From Streptomyces sp. CG 926 (GTDB lineage: Bacteria; Actinomycetota; Actinomycetes; Streptomycetales; Streptomycetaceae), in assembly GCF_003148825.1 (NCBI RefSeq), contig NZ_QGGZ01000005.1:372001-436000 (forward strand): 64,000 nt of DNA. The letters run 5' to 3'. How positions within the stretch are numbered: position 1 is the stretch's first letter; every line of letters begins with the position of its first letter. A model generated the notes under the pieces. The model ran no database searches. It saw only the letters and a list, made by a program, of their open reading frames with translations, and was not told the DNA's origin. This document shows positions 25,938 through 33,681 of this stretch, piece after piece. Position numbers and translations under genes: made by a program.

Positions 25938-26292
25938 ATGTGCGCACCGGAGCGACGCCCCGAGATCCCGCGTCCCGCCTTCGAGGCGGGCGGCGTCGCC
26001 CCGGACACCGGCACCGCCATCGCCCGACGACCGGCCGGTTCCCGGCCGAAGACGGCCTGACCGCGCCCGACCTCGACGCCGCGGCCCGTCGAACGCGCCG
26101 CGCCGCCGCGGCGCCGTAGCCGCGCCCGCCGCCCGCCACGTCGTCCTCCTCGCCGCCCCCGCCACGGCCGGACCGGAGCCCCGCGCGCTTCGGCTCCTTC
26201 AGCGGCATCGACCCGCTCGTCACGGACACGGGGCCCGCCCCGCCGACAAGGCCTTGATCCAGGCCGCCGGTACGGAAGTTGTGCTCGCATGA
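25938..26292 (+). pseudogene. Decayed DeoR-family regulator (fruR-like)
   Basis: Start MCAPERRPEIPR matches the usual DeoR start (MYAPERQQEIL). After a stop at codon 42 the homology continues in other frames: EDGLTAPDLDAAA (26047-26085), AARHVVLLA (about 26130-26155), FGSFSGIDPLVTDTG (26189-26233) and ADKALIQAAGTEVVLA (26242-26289), which ends in TGA overlapping the fruK ATG. These are the successive C-terminal motifs of DeoR sugar regulators. The remnant spans 355 bp where about 750 are expected, so about half the gene, including most of the HTH, is gone and several frameshifts separate the rest. The original ATGA junction with fruK is still intact. It probably once repressed the fructose operon. 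Confidence 0.82.
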
Positions 26293-27239
26293 TCCTCACC
26301 GTCACCCCCGACCCCTCCCTCGACCGGGCCTACGAGGTCCCCCCGCCGGCCCGCGGCCGGGTGCTGCGCGCCGACGGTGAGCGGGTCGACCCCGGGGGCA
26401 AGGGCGTCAACGTCTCCCGCGCCGTGGCCGCCGTGGGTGGCCGTACGACGGCGGTCCTCCCGCTCGGCGGCGCCCGTGGCGTCCTGCTCGCCCAACTCCT
26501 CGGCGCGCAGGGCGTGGACGTCACCGCCGTCTCGATCGCCGGCCGGACCCGCTCGAACATCGCGCTGACCGAGCCCGACGGCACCCTCACCCGAATCGAC
26601 TCGCCCGGTCCGACCCTCTCCCCGCGGGAGTCCGCCCTCCTCCTGGACACCGTCCGCTCCGCCGCCACCGAAGCCACCTGGGTCGCCTGCTGCGGCAGCC
26701 TCCCGCGCGGAGTCGGACCCGACTGGTACGCCGACCTGGTCGCCCGGGCGCACGCGGCGGGCGCCCGTATCGCCCTGGACCCCTCGGGCCCCGCCCTGCC
26801 GGAGGTGACGGCGGCCCGGCCGGAGGTGATCACGCCCGACGCGTCCGAGCTGGCGGCCGCGGTGGGACGCCCGCTGCCCACCCTCGGGGACGTGGTCAAG
26901 GCCGCCGAGGAGCTCCGCGATCGGGGCGCGGGGGCCGTCCTGGCCTCTCTCGGCGGGGACGGCGGGCTCCTGGTCTCCGCCGAGGGCACCTACTACGGCA
27001 CCGCCCCGACCCCGGTCGTGCGCAGCACCGTAGGGGCGGGCGACGCCTCGCTGGCCGGCTTCCTGGTCGCGGGCGGCGCCGGCCCGGGCGCCCTCGCCTC
27101 GGCCCTGGCCCACGGCGCGGCCGCCGTCCAACTGCCGGGCAGCGCCATGCCGACCCCGGCGCACCTGCGCCCCGACCGGGTCCGCGTCACCGAGGACCCA
27201 CCCCTGGACCTCCAGCTCACCGACCCCGGCACGCCCTAG
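26289..27239 (+). CDS. fruK: 1-phosphofructokinase (PfkB family)
   Basis: The protein has 316 residues from ATG 26289, overlapping the pseudogene stop by ATGA. The enzyme phosphorylates fructose 1-phosphate to fructose 1,6-bisphosphate. Motifs are the N-terminal ILTVTPDPSLDRAYEV, the PfkB sugar motif VDPGGKGVNVSRAVAAVGG and the catalytic block RSTVGAGDASLAGFL with the anion-hole GAGD. In other streptomycetes fruK is followed by the fructose PTS gene fruA. Here a convergent gene follows, so the transporter is absent and the substrate may have to come from elsewhere. Regulation by FruR is lost with the pseudogene. Confidence 0.88.
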   Translation: MILTVTPDPSLDRAYEVPPPARGRVLRADGERVDPGGKGVNVSRAVAAVGGRTTAVLPLGGARGVLLAQLLGAQGVDVTAVSIAGRTRSNIALTEPDGTLTRIDSPGPTLSPRESALLLDTVRSAATEATWVACCGSLPRGVGPDWYADLVARAHAAGARIALDPSGPALPEVTAARPEVITPDASELAAAVGRPLPTLGDVVKAAEELRDRGAGAVLASLGGDGGLLVSAEGTYYGTAPTPVVRSTVGAGDASLAGFLVAGGAGPGALASALAHGAAAVQLPGSAMPTPAHLRPDRVRVTEDPPLDLQLTDPGTP

Positions 27240-27263
27240 GGTCACCGTGCCGATCGGGCCGGA

Positions 27264-28034
27264 TCACCGTACGCGGGCGCGCAGTTCCATCGCTCCGCGG
27301 GCGGCCGACTCGCTCTCGTACACCTCGCACATGTGCCGGCCGTCGGGCGTCGCGGTGTGCTCGACCTCCCACAGGCTGACCTCGGTCCCGTCCAGCAGCA
27401 CGAAGGCGTGCTCGTACAGGCTGAAACCCGCGCCCCGCCCGTCCGCGAGGCAGTGCCGCGCGCCGAACGCCTGCGTGATCTGGTGCGCGTACGCCGACCG
27501 CAGCAGCGTCACCACCGGTTCACCCGGCCGGTCGACGTTCTCCGCGCGGCGCAGCACCCGGCGGGCATGGTCGGCGGAGTCCTCCACCGCGTACTCCCGG
27601 TGCCGGCGCACCGGGGTCCGGGCCGCGTACAGCGCACTCAGCAGCGCCACACCGCCCTCCGGCTCGTCCTCGCCCGGCACCGACACCGGATCCGGGGACG
27701 CCCCGGCGGACCCCTCGCCGAACAGTCGGGTCACGGCCAGGCAGGTCTCCGCCTTGCTCGCGAAGACCTCGTGCCGGACGGACCGGTCGCCCGCCTGCCG
27801 GTAGGTCAGCTCCCACAGCGAGACCGAACCGCCGTCGGTCAACAGATAGGTGTGCCGGTGGGTCTCCCGCCAGATGCCCGCCTCCGGGCTGTGGTGGGTG
27901 GTGTGGAGCGAAGAGCTGTGGGCGAGCGCCGTACCGAGGCGCTCGACCAGCCTGTCGGGCAGGTCGAAGGAGTTCAGGGCGCGGCCGAGGAGTCGTTCGA
28001 GGTGCGCCTCGGTTGTCTCGTACGGATCGCTCAA
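27264..28034 (-). CDS. DUF6227-like conserved hypothetical protein
   Basis: The protein has 256 residues from TTG 28034 with GGAG seven bases upstream. It is soluble, with two similar halves: THRHTYLLTDGGSVSLWELTY (residues about 59-79) and FSLYEHAFVLLDGTEVSLWEVEH (near 206-228) share a strand pattern and a SLWE motif. Each is followed by a short helix, which suggests an internal duplication. MSDPYETTEAHLERLLGRAL is a highly conserved streptomycete start, which I associate from memory with DUF6227. Function is unknown. It converges with fruK and is divergent from the VKOR gene. Confidence 0.72.
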   Translation of the reverse strand: MSDPYETTEAHLERLLGRALNSFDLPDRLVERLGTALAHSSSLHTTHHSPEAGIWRETHRHTYLLTDGGSVSLWELTYRQAGDRSVRHEVFASKAETCLAVTRLFGEGSAGASPDPVSVPGEDEPEGGVALLSALYAARTPVRRHREYAVEDSADHARRVLRRAENVDRPGEPVVTLLRSAYAHQITQAFGARHCLADGRGAGFSLYEHAFVLLDGTEVSLWEVEHTATPDGRHMCEVYESESAARGAMELRARVR

Positions 28035-28226
28035 GGTGGGTCTCCAGGCCGTCGCAGCTTGTCACTTCACGGAAGCACAACGTAACCCCTGGTTCTGACA
28101 TCACGTCCGGGGTTCGGTAAAACGTCCGGGAAGCATCGGAGGTTCCCGCCACACCTTCAGGTCAACTTGCGTACGGATGAGCACGGTTGGGCCCGATCTG
28201 AGGTGAAGCGCGGGAGTATGGGCCAC

Positions 28227-28868
28227 ATGGCAACGAATACAGTGGGCCTCCCGCGTCAGCAGGTACGGCCCCGCAGCGGACACGAGGGCGAACAGAACGC
28301 CGTGCCGAAGGGGTTGGCCTGGCTGCTGGCCGTCACCGGGGCGGCCGGGCTGCTGGCCTCGTGGGTGATCACCCTCGACAAGTTCCTCCTGCTGGAGGAC
28401 CCGGACTTCAAGCCCGCGTGCAGTCTCAACCCGGTCGTCTCCTGCGGCAGCGTGATGACGAGCGAGCAGGCGGCGGCCTTCGGCTTCCCCAATCCGATGC
28501 TGGGGCTCGTCGCGTACGCCGTCGTGGTCTGCGTCGGCGTGGGACTGCTGGCGGGCGCCCGCTATCGCGGCTGGTTCTGGCTCGGACTGAACGCCGGCAC
28601 GGTTTTCGGTGTCGGCTTCTGCAGCTGGCTGATGGTCCAGTCGCTCTACGAGATCAACGCGCTCTGCCTGTGGTGCTGTCTGGCGTGGGTCGCGACCCTG
28701 CTGATGTTCTGGGCGGTCACCGCGCACAACGTCCGTACGCGCGTCCTGCCCGCCCCCGCCCCGCTGCGCGGCTTCTTCACCGAATTCGGCTGGGCCCCGC
28801 CCGCCCTGCACATCGGAGTGATCGGCATGCTGATCCTCACCCGCTGGTGGGACTTCTGGACCGGCTGA
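28227..28868 (+). CDS. Vitamin K epoxide reductase (VKOR) family protein
   Basis: The protein has 213 residues from ATG 28227, with GGGAG ten bases upstream; ATG 28218 is too close to that site. Four or five membrane helices carry the VKOR Cys pairs: loop cysteines in PACSLNPVVSCGSVM and the active CxxC in NALCLWCCLAW. VKOR oxidises a DsbA-like partner and passes electrons to quinone, making disulfides in exported proteins. Chaplins and rodlins encoded next door each have two conserved cysteines, so they are plausible downstream beneficiaries. No DsbA partner is in the window. It ends in a perfect 15-bp hairpin. Confidence 0.92.
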   Translation: MATNTVGLPRQQVRPRSGHEGEQNAVPKGLAWLLAVTGAAGLLASWVITLDKFLLLEDPDFKPACSLNPVVSCGSVMTSEQAAAFGFPNPMLGLVAYAVVVCVGVGLLAGARYRGWFWLGLNAGTVFGVGFCSWLMVQSLYEINALCLWCCLAWVATLLMFWAVTAHNVRTRVLPAPAPLRGFFTEFGWAPPALHIGVIGMLILTRWWDFWTG

Positions 28869-28889
28869 CCGCCGGGGGCGGAACGCGAA

Positions 28890-28924
28890 GAGGGCCCCGG
28901 CGGCTGGACGCCGCCGGGGCCCTC
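28890..28924 (+). terminator. Perfect 15-bp hairpin
   Basis: GAGGGCCCCGGCGGC pairs with its complement around loop TGGAC. It lies between the VKOR gene (plus) and the rodlin gene (minus), so it can stop both transcripts. Confidence 0.8.
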
Positions 28925-28983
28925 GTCATTCACTCCACAGGCTCAGCGGCCCGCGATCACCCGAAGGGCGGAGGGACCGGAGA

Positions 28984-29394
28984 TCAGCTGCCGGCCGAGA
29001 GGTTGCCGGAGAGGACCGGGATGTTGTCCAGGATGTGCGAGAGCGGCTCGTCGCCCTTGGCCTGGGTGGAGTTCTCGGTGCACTGCTGGTTCTGCGGGTT
29101 GGACAGGACGTTGATGTCCTGGACGCCGATGTTGAGGGCGGCGATCAGCGACTGGGCGTTGACCTTCGCCGGCAGGCCGATGCAGGGCTTGTTGAGGGTG
29201 CCCTGGACCAGGCTGAGCTGCGGGCTCATGTCGCCGTGGGTCTTCTGGTTGCCGTAGATCTGCTGGGCACCGTTGCCGTTGACGGTGTTGACCCCGTTGT
29301 CGTTACCGATGGCCATGGCCGGGGCCGCGGCGGCAGCGCCCGCGCCGATCGCAACGGCGGAGACCGCGGCGGCGGTCATGAACTTCTTGAACAT
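28984..29394 (-). CDS. Rodlin (RdlA/RdlB-like)
   Basis: The protein has 136 residues with a signal peptide (MFKKFMTAAAVSAVAIGAGA to APAMA). The mature protein begins IGNDNGVNTVNGNGAQQIYG and has two cysteines in KPCIGLPA and NQQCTENS. These and the end LSHILDNIPVLSGN are rodlin signatures. Rodlins pattern chaplin fibrils into the rodlet layer on aerial hyphae and spores, making the surface hydrophobic. It is about 75% like the rodlin at 32898 by eye. Expected regulation is by the bld cascade (BldN); I could not locate a sure promoter. Confidence 0.95.
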   Translation of the reverse strand: MFKKFMTAAAVSAVAIGAGAAAAAPAMAIGNDNGVNTVNGNGAQQIYGNQKTHGDMSPQLSLVQGTLNKPCIGLPAKVNAQSLIAALNIGVQDINVLSNPQNQQCTENSTQAKGDEPLSHILDNIPVLSGNLSAGS

Positions 29395-29665
29395 CTTGAT
29401 CCTTCTGTCGCACGAGTGCCCGCTGATGGAGCGCCCTGGTCAACTGCCCGACCTGGGGCTTGGTTCCGCTGCTTCACTCAAACGGCCTGCGTGCGTCGAG
29501 GTTTTCCCCACCCCGGGTGAGTGGGCTCCGGACGCCTGCGCGAAGCCCGTACGCCGCCGGCATCGATCGGGGTTCCGGTTGCGCTCCGTGAAAGGTGTTC
29601 GCACGGTGGGTGAGGAAGCGGATCGCTCGGGTCCGCTCTCGTGTCCCCACCGCGAAGGAACATCC

Positions 29666-30133
29666 ATGCACCGCACGAAGCCGTCCCGCGCCGCCCGCCT
29701 CCTCGTCCCGTCGGCCCTCGCCGTCGTCATACTGTCCGGCGCGGCCGCCCCCGCGGGCGCCGCGGAGGGTGACGGCTCCGCGGCCCTCGCCGATCGCGTG
29801 GCCTCCGTCAACAAGCAGGTCGAGAAGATCGAGCAGCGTGCGGCGGCCGCCGGTCCCATCGACGACCTGCTGGCGGGCCTCACCAAGACCCTCCAGGGCC
29901 TTCTCGCGACGGTCGGAGGTCTGCTGCCCGCCGGGGTGGCGCTGCCGCCGATCGAGCTGCCGAAGCTGCCGGACATCAAGCTCCCCGAGCTTCCCGACCT
30001 GTCCGGCCTCATCCCGCAGCTGCCCCCGGTGGAGCTCCCGCCGGTGGACGCCCTGCCCGAGGTGCCGGCCACCCCGACGATCCCGGACATCCCCGTGATT
30101 CCCACGGTTCCGGACATTCCGGCCGTTCCGTAA
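29666..30133 (+). CDS. Secreted proline-rich protein
   Basis: The protein has 155 residues from ATG 29666 with GAAGGAA six bases upstream; the frame opens earlier but without a site. The signal peptide (RLLVPSALAVVILSGAAAP) is followed by a charged helix, ALADRVASVNKQVEKIEQRA, which could be a coiled coil. A hydrophobic helix (LAGLTKTLQGLLATVGGLLP) follows, then a tail of Pro-Asp-Leu and Ile-Pro-x-x-Pro repeats from about residue 100. It has no cysteine and no sortase site. Set among rodlins and chaplins, it may be a wall or surface spacer, but the family is not recognised. Confidence 0.75.
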   Translation: MHRTKPSRAARLLVPSALAVVILSGAAAPAGAAEGDGSAALADRVASVNKQVEKIEQRAAAAGPIDDLLAGLTKTLQGLLATVGGLLPAGVALPPIELPKLPDIKLPELPDLSGLIPQLPPVELPPVDALPEVPATPTIPDIPVIPTVPDIPAVP

Positions 30134-30148
30134 GGTCGGTACGGACCG

Positions 30149-30168
30149 GTAACCCGTCGGACGGTTAC
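30149..30168 (+). terminator. Bulged hairpin after secreted protein
   Basis: GTAAC/CCGTC pairs with GACGG/TTAC around one base, with one bulged C, 16 nt after the stop. It is either a weak terminator or an operator for the chaplin gene that follows. Confidence 0.35.
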
Positions 30169-30287
30169 GACGATTGAGCCGAACAGGTCACATCGTGCGC
30201 GTGACCGTGTCGTCCGGGAAGCTGGACCGTTTCGCTCGGTGTGAGCCCCGGTTCGGGGCAGAACATCGAACAGAAGGTGCACTTCCC

Positions 30288-30527
30288 ATGAACTCTGCCA
30301 AGAAGGCCGCCCTGGTCCTGGCCACCGCTGGTCTCGCTGCGGCCGGTGCCGCCGGCTCCGCCGCCGCCGACTCGTCGGCCGAGGGCGCGGCCGTGGGCTC
30401 CCCCGGCGTCCTGTCCGGCAACCTGCTGCAGGTGCCGGTGCACGTTCCGGTCAACGTCTGCGGCAACACCGTGAACGTCGTCGGCCTGCTGAACCCCGCG
30501 TTCGGCAACGTCTGCGTCAACAACTGA
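30288..30527 (+). CDS. Short chaplin
   Basis: The protein has 79 residues from ATG 30288 with AGAAGG upstream. The signal peptide (KKAALVLATAGLAAAGAAG) is followed by one chaplin domain: GSPGVLSGNLLQVPVHVPVNV, then CGNTVNVVGLLNP and AFGNVCVN. The two cysteines (CGNT and VCVN) form the conserved disulfide pair. This matches ChpD-H, amyloid-forming surfactants that coat aerial hyphae. A hairpin follows. The valine-rich core and glycine pattern are canonical. Confidence 0.96.
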   Translation: MNSAKKAALVLATAGLAAAGAAGSAAADSSAEGAAVGSPGVLSGNLLQVPVHVPVNVCGNTVNVVGLLNPAFGNVCVNN

Positions 30528-30542
30528 CGCCTGCCGCACAAC

Positions 30543-30584
30543 CGACTGTGGGCGCCCCGGCCTTGCCGGTGGCGCCCACAGTCG
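30543..30584 (+). terminator. Hairpin between convergent genes
   Basis: The 14-bp arms CGACTGTGGGCGCC (30543-30556) and their complement (30571-30584) enclose an inner GGCC/CCGG stem. It is placed between the chaplin and the convergent secreted-protein gene. Confidence 0.75.
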
Positions 30585-30611
30585 TGTCGGCGGGTGATCA
30601 GCCGGGACGAC

Positions 30612-30956
30612 TCACCGGCCGCCGTTGAGCTTCACGCCGCCGAGCATCGGGGACGCCTGGGTGGCGCCGTTCGCGAGGCCGAGCACGGTGCCGGGCACGT
30701 CGTTGCGGACCTTGTTGACCTTCTGGGCGGTCCCCACGACCTTGTTGACGGTGTCGCCCTGCTCGGCCAGGCCGTTGCCGACGGTCTGCGGAAGGGACTC
30801 GGAGACGGGCCCGACGGCGTTCAGCGTCTCGGTCACCCCACCGGTCAGGCTCATGGGGGGCATCGCGGCCGCGGGCTCGGCGGCGAAAGCGGTGGCGGAG
30901 GCGCCGAGGGCGGCGACGGAGCCGACGACGACAGCGGCGACCTTCGTGAGCTTCAT
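30612..30956 (-). CDS. Small secreted protein of chaplin cluster
   Basis: The protein has 114 residues from ATG 30956 with AGAGG upstream. The signal peptide (LTKVAAVVVGSVAALGASATA) precedes a mature region with hydrophobic and polar helices: GGVTETLNAVGPVSESLPQ and GDTVNKVVGTAQKVNKVR, ending with VKLNGGR. It has no cysteines and no chaplin motif. I do not recognise it. Its 5' leader shares the nine bases ACGCCTCTG with the chaplin gene at 32402, so co-regulation is possible. Confidence 0.75.
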   Translation of the reverse strand: MKLTKVAAVVVGSVAALGASATAFAAEPAAAMPPMSLTGGVTETLNAVGPVSESLPQTVGNGLAEQGDTVNKVVGTAQKVNKVRNDVPGTVLGLANGATQASPMLGGVKLNGGR

Positions 30957-31085
30957 TATCGAAATCCTCTTCTTTCGTGGACAGAGGCGTCAGTGGCGAC
31001 CGTCGCGCCACTTTCACCCTGGGTAACGATTCCCCGCTCCTACGGAAACGCGAACGCGCGCGGTCAATGGTGCGGGCATGACAGC

Positions 31086-31116
31086 GGCCGGAGAATCCGA
31101 CGGGGATTCTCCGGCC
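31086..31116 (-). terminator. Hairpin after sortase-type chaplin
   Basis: GGCCGGAGAATCC pairs with its exact complement (13 bp) around a five-base loop, 30 nt past the stop of the minus-strand chaplin. Confidence 0.75.
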
Positions 31117-31146
31117 GATATTTATTCCGATTACCGGTATTGCCCG

Positions 31147-32280
31147 TCAGGAGACGCGCGACCGCCGGTACAGAATGGCGCCGCCCAGGATCAGGGCGGT
31201 GGCGAGGGCCGCCGCGGCCGCGGGCTGCCCCGCGCCGGTCTCGGCCAGCATCGGCCCGGTCACGTGCGCCGGAGCGGGGGCCGACGGCCGTACGGGAGCG
31301 GGCGCCGGCGCGGGGCCGGGCGCCGGGGCCGGGGCGGGGACCGGCGCCGGGGGGAGGGTGACCGGGGTGTCACCGCCGGGGGCGGCCGGCGGCTGGTCCG
31401 CGGGGGGTACGACCTCGGGCGCGGGCACCGGGACCGGAGCCGGCTGCTCCACCGGCATGCTGCCGTGCGGCGGGCCGGGGGCGGGCCCCTCCTCCACCAC
31501 GGGAGCCGGGCCGGGCGCGGGAGCCGGCAGCGGGTGCGGAGCCTCCTGGACCGGTGCCGGAGCGGGCTCCGGGGCGGGCAGCGTGTGCGGCGGCTCCTCG
31601 ACCGGCGGCGCGGGCGCCTCCGGGACCGGTTCCGGGACGGGCAGCGGGGCCGGGTGCTCCTCCACCGGTTGCGGCATCGGGTGCGGCCGCTCGGGCGCGG
31701 GGGGAGCGTGGTGCGCCGGCGGGGGCGGCGGTGACGACGCGGGGTGGTCGTCGCACTCCTCCTCGCCCTGCTGCCGACCGGGGCCGCCGTAGCCACCCTC
31801 GTGGCGCGGCTCCTCCTGGCGCGGCTTCGCGTGCCGCGGCCCGTCCTGCCGGGGCTGCTCGTGCCGGGGCTGCTCGGGCCCGCCCGCGTGGCGCGGCGAT
31901 CCGTGGCGCTGCTCCGGCACCACGTGCCGGGCCTCACGCTCGTCGAGGTAGCGCTCGAGGGCCTCGGCGTTCTCGGGGCTGAGGTAGCGCCCGTAGTCGT
32001 GGCCGCCGTCCGTGTGCGAACCGGTGTCGGTGACGCACGTGTTCCCCATCGCGGGGTTGAGCGCCGCACCGCCGTCCACGCTGTTGCCACACACGTTCGG
32101 TGCGAAGGTGATCGGTACCGAGACGCTGTTGCCGGCCAGCACGCCCGGCGAATGCGAGGCCTCGGCGCTCGCTCCGGGGTACGCGTAGGCCGCGCCGGTC
32201 GCGATCGACAGCAGACTCGACGCGGCTGCCGCCGTGAGCATCCCCTTGCCCAGTACCTGTCGGCTCAGTACCTGTCGCAT
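31147..32280 (-). CDS. Sortase-anchored chaplin with a single chaplin domain
   Basis: The protein has 377 residues from ATG 32280 with GGGAAGG upstream (an open frame 28 codons earlier has no site). The signal peptide is followed by one chaplin domain at about 40-85: HSPGVLAGNSVSVPITFAPNV, CGNSVDGG and NPAMGNTCV. Both cysteines are kept but it has non-canonical DGGAA. Then comes a charged linker (about 90-190) rich in Arg, His, Glu and Pro, a 150-residue proline-rich stalk with APAPVP-type repeats, and a C-terminal sorting signal LAETG, a hydrophobic helix and RRSRVS. Long chaplins ChpA-C carry two chaplin domains; here only one is found, replaced in length by the stalk. It would be linked to peptidoglycan by a class E sortase, which is not in the window. 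Confidence 0.93.
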   Translation of the reverse strand: MRQVLSRQVLGKGMLTAAAASSLLSIATGAAYAYPGASAEASHSPGVLAGNSVSVPITFAPNVCGNSVDGGAALNPAMGNTCVTDTGSHTDGGHDYGRYLSPENAEALERYLDEREARHVVPEQRHGSPRHAGGPEQPRHEQPRQDGPRHAKPRQEEPRHEGGYGGPGRQQGEEECDDHPASSPPPPPAHHAPPAPERPHPMPQPVEEHPAPLPVPEPVPEAPAPPVEEPPHTLPAPEPAPAPVQEAPHPLPAPAPGPAPVVEEGPAPGPPHGSMPVEQPAPVPVPAPEVVPPADQPPAAPGGDTPVTLPPAPVPAPAPAPGPAPAPAPVRPSAPAPAHVTGPMLAETGAGQPAAAAALATALILGGAILYRRSRVS

Positions 32281-32325
32281 GGGTCCTTCCCTGTCTACCG
32301 GCGCCATGGCCGGTGTGGAATCGAA

Positions 32326-32365
32326 GGTGGCCTCGGAGTGCACCGCCGTGCACTCCGAGGCCACC
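32326..32365 (-). terminator. Perfect 17-bp hairpin
   Basis: GGTGGCCTCGGAGTGCA and its complement flank loop CCGCCG, 36 nt past the stop of the short chaplin (minus) and just ahead of the sortase-type chaplin. Confidence 0.8.
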
Positions 32366-32401
32366 CCGAGGAGGCTTGCCCTCGCGGGCAGAAGCGCTTC
32401 G

Positions 32402-32635
32402 TCAGGCGTTGACGCAGGTGTTGCCGAACGCCGGGTTGAGCAGCGCGATGACGTTCACGGTGTTGCCGCAGACGTTGACCGGGACGTGGACGGGCACCTG
32501 GGCCAGGTTGCCGGACAGCACGCCGGGCGAACCGACGGCCTGGCCGGCCGCGTTCGAGTCGGCCATGGCGGGGGAGGCGGCACCGGCGAGCATGAGAGCG
32601 CCGGCGGCCAGCACCACTGCCTTCTTGTACGTCAT
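32402..32635 (-). CDS. Short chaplin
   Basis: The protein has 77 residues from ATG 32635 with GAAAGAAA/GGAAGG nearby. The signal peptide (KKAVVLAAGALMLAGAASPA) is followed by the domain GSPGVLSGNLAQVPVHVPV, NVCGNTVNVIALLNP and AFGNTCVNA. It is nearly identical in the domain to the 30288 chaplin and to the ChpE-H group. Both cysteines are kept. It is transcribed on the minus strand as its own unit with a hairpin behind it. Like other short chaplins it would assemble with the anchored chaplin at the hyphal surface. Confidence 0.96.
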   Translation of the reverse strand: MTYKKAVVLAAGALMLAGAASPAMADSNAAGQAVGSPGVLSGNLAQVPVHVPVNVCGNTVNVIALLNPAFGNTCVNA

Positions 32636-32845
32636 TTTGATTTCTTTCCTTCCCGCAGAGGCGTGTCCACTGCAGAATTAACAACGAGCGGTCCGGGAAA
32701 AAGAAACCGCGTATTCTCGGCGGTCCGTCGGTAATTCACTCCGATGCCCGGTCCGATACCTGGTCCCAGGTTCGGACCGAATTTCGAGGGCCGACGGATT
32801 TATATCGACAATTCCGGGGCCGGGGAGTTTCCGGCCCTGCATGCG

Positions 32846-32883
32846 GCGAGGCCGCCGCGACCCGGTGGGTGCGACGGCCTCGC
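32846..32883 (-). terminator. Hairpin after second rodlin
   Basis: GCGAGGCCG (32846-32854) pairs with CGGCCTCGC (32875-32883), with extra inner pairing, directly after the rodlin stop on the minus strand. Confidence 0.65.
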
Positions 32884-32897
32884 GGGCGGGGCCTCGG

Positions 32898-33308
32898 TCA
32901 GCTGCCGTTCGAGACGTTGCCGGAGAGGACCGGGATGTTGTCCAGGATGTGCGAGAGGGCCTCGTCGCCCTTGGCCTGGGTGGAGTTCTCGGTGCACTGC
33001 TGGTTCTGCGGGCTGGACAGGACCGGGATGTCCTGGACGCCGACGTTGACGAGCGCCAGCACGGACTGGACGTTGGCCTTCGCGGGGAGGGCGATGCAGG
33101 GCTTGTTGAAGGAGCCCTGGATCAGCGCCATCTGCGGGCTCATGTTGCCGTAGGTGGCCTGGTTGCCGTAGATCTGCGCGGCGCCGTTGCCCTGGACGGT
33201 GTTGACGCCGTTGTCGTTGCCGATCGCCATCGCCTGCGGCGCCATGGCGGCACCGATGCCCACGACCGAGGCGGCAACCGCGGCCGAGGCCATCATCTTC
33301 TTGATCAT
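32898..33308 (-). CDS. Rodlin (RdlA/RdlB-like), second copy
   Basis: The protein has 136 residues, the same length as the 28984 rodlin. It has a signal peptide (MIKKMMASAAVAASVVGIGA), then IGNDNGVNTVQGNGAAQIYG, the KPCIALPAK and NQQCTENS cysteines, and LSHILDNIPVLSGNVSNGS at the end. The two rodlins are clearly paralogous, but here they lie on the same strand about 4 kb apart with chaplins between them, rather than divergent and adjacent as described for S. coelicolor rdlA and rdlB. Function is the same as the first copy: organising chaplin fibrils into rodlets. Confidence 0.95.
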   Translation of the reverse strand: MIKKMMASAAVAASVVGIGAAMAPQAMAIGNDNGVNTVQGNGAAQIYGNQATYGNMSPQMALIQGSFNKPCIALPAKANVQSVLALVNVGVQDIPVLSSPQNQQCTENSTQAKGDEALSHILDNIPVLSGNVSNGS

Positions 33309-33426
33309 TGTCGTCCCTTTTTTGCAGGATTGCCCGGTAGCGGAGCACCTGGATCAACGCCGCCGCCCCGGTTCGGGTTGCGTGGCTTCACCCGGATGCG
33401 GGCGTTTCGGGCAGCACGGTTGACGG

Positions 33427-33681
33427 TCAGGCGTTGATGCAGGTGTTGCCGAACGAGGGGTTCAGCAGGGCGATCACGTTCACCGTGAGGCCGCAGGCGT
33501 TCACCGGGACGTCGACGGGCACCTGGAGCAGGTTGCCGCTCAGGACGCCGGGGGACCCCGCGGTGACGCCGTGAGCCGTCGCGCCGTCCCCGCCGTGCGC
33601 GGAGGCGAGGCCCGCGCCGCCGATCAGCGCGGCGACGCCCGCGACGGCGATGGTGGTGCCGCGCACCAGCCTCTTCTTCAT
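33427..33681 (-). CDS. Short chaplin, divergent copy
   Basis: The protein has 84 residues from ATG 33681, with AAAGGA nine bases upstream. The signal peptide (RLVRGTTIAVAGVAALIGGAG) is followed by a His/Gly-rich stretch and the domain GSPGVLSGNLLQVPVDVPV, NACGLTVNVIALLNPSFGN and TCINA. The disulfide cysteines are kept, but Thr is replaced in the CGLT motif and Asp follows QVPV. It diverges from the secreted protein at 33856, sharing a 174-bp promoter region. It is probably BldN-regulated like other chaplins. Confidence 0.95.
   Translation of the reverse strand: MKKRLVRGTTIAVAGVAALIGGAGLASAHGGDGATAHGVTAGSPGVLSGNLLQVPVDVPVNACGLTVNVIALLNPSFGNTCINA

Noticed and set aside
31175..31792. Glycine-rich plus-strand frame opposite the anchored chaplin
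   Set aside because: It is the complement of the proline-rich stalk codons (Pro gives Gly on the other strand) and not a gene.
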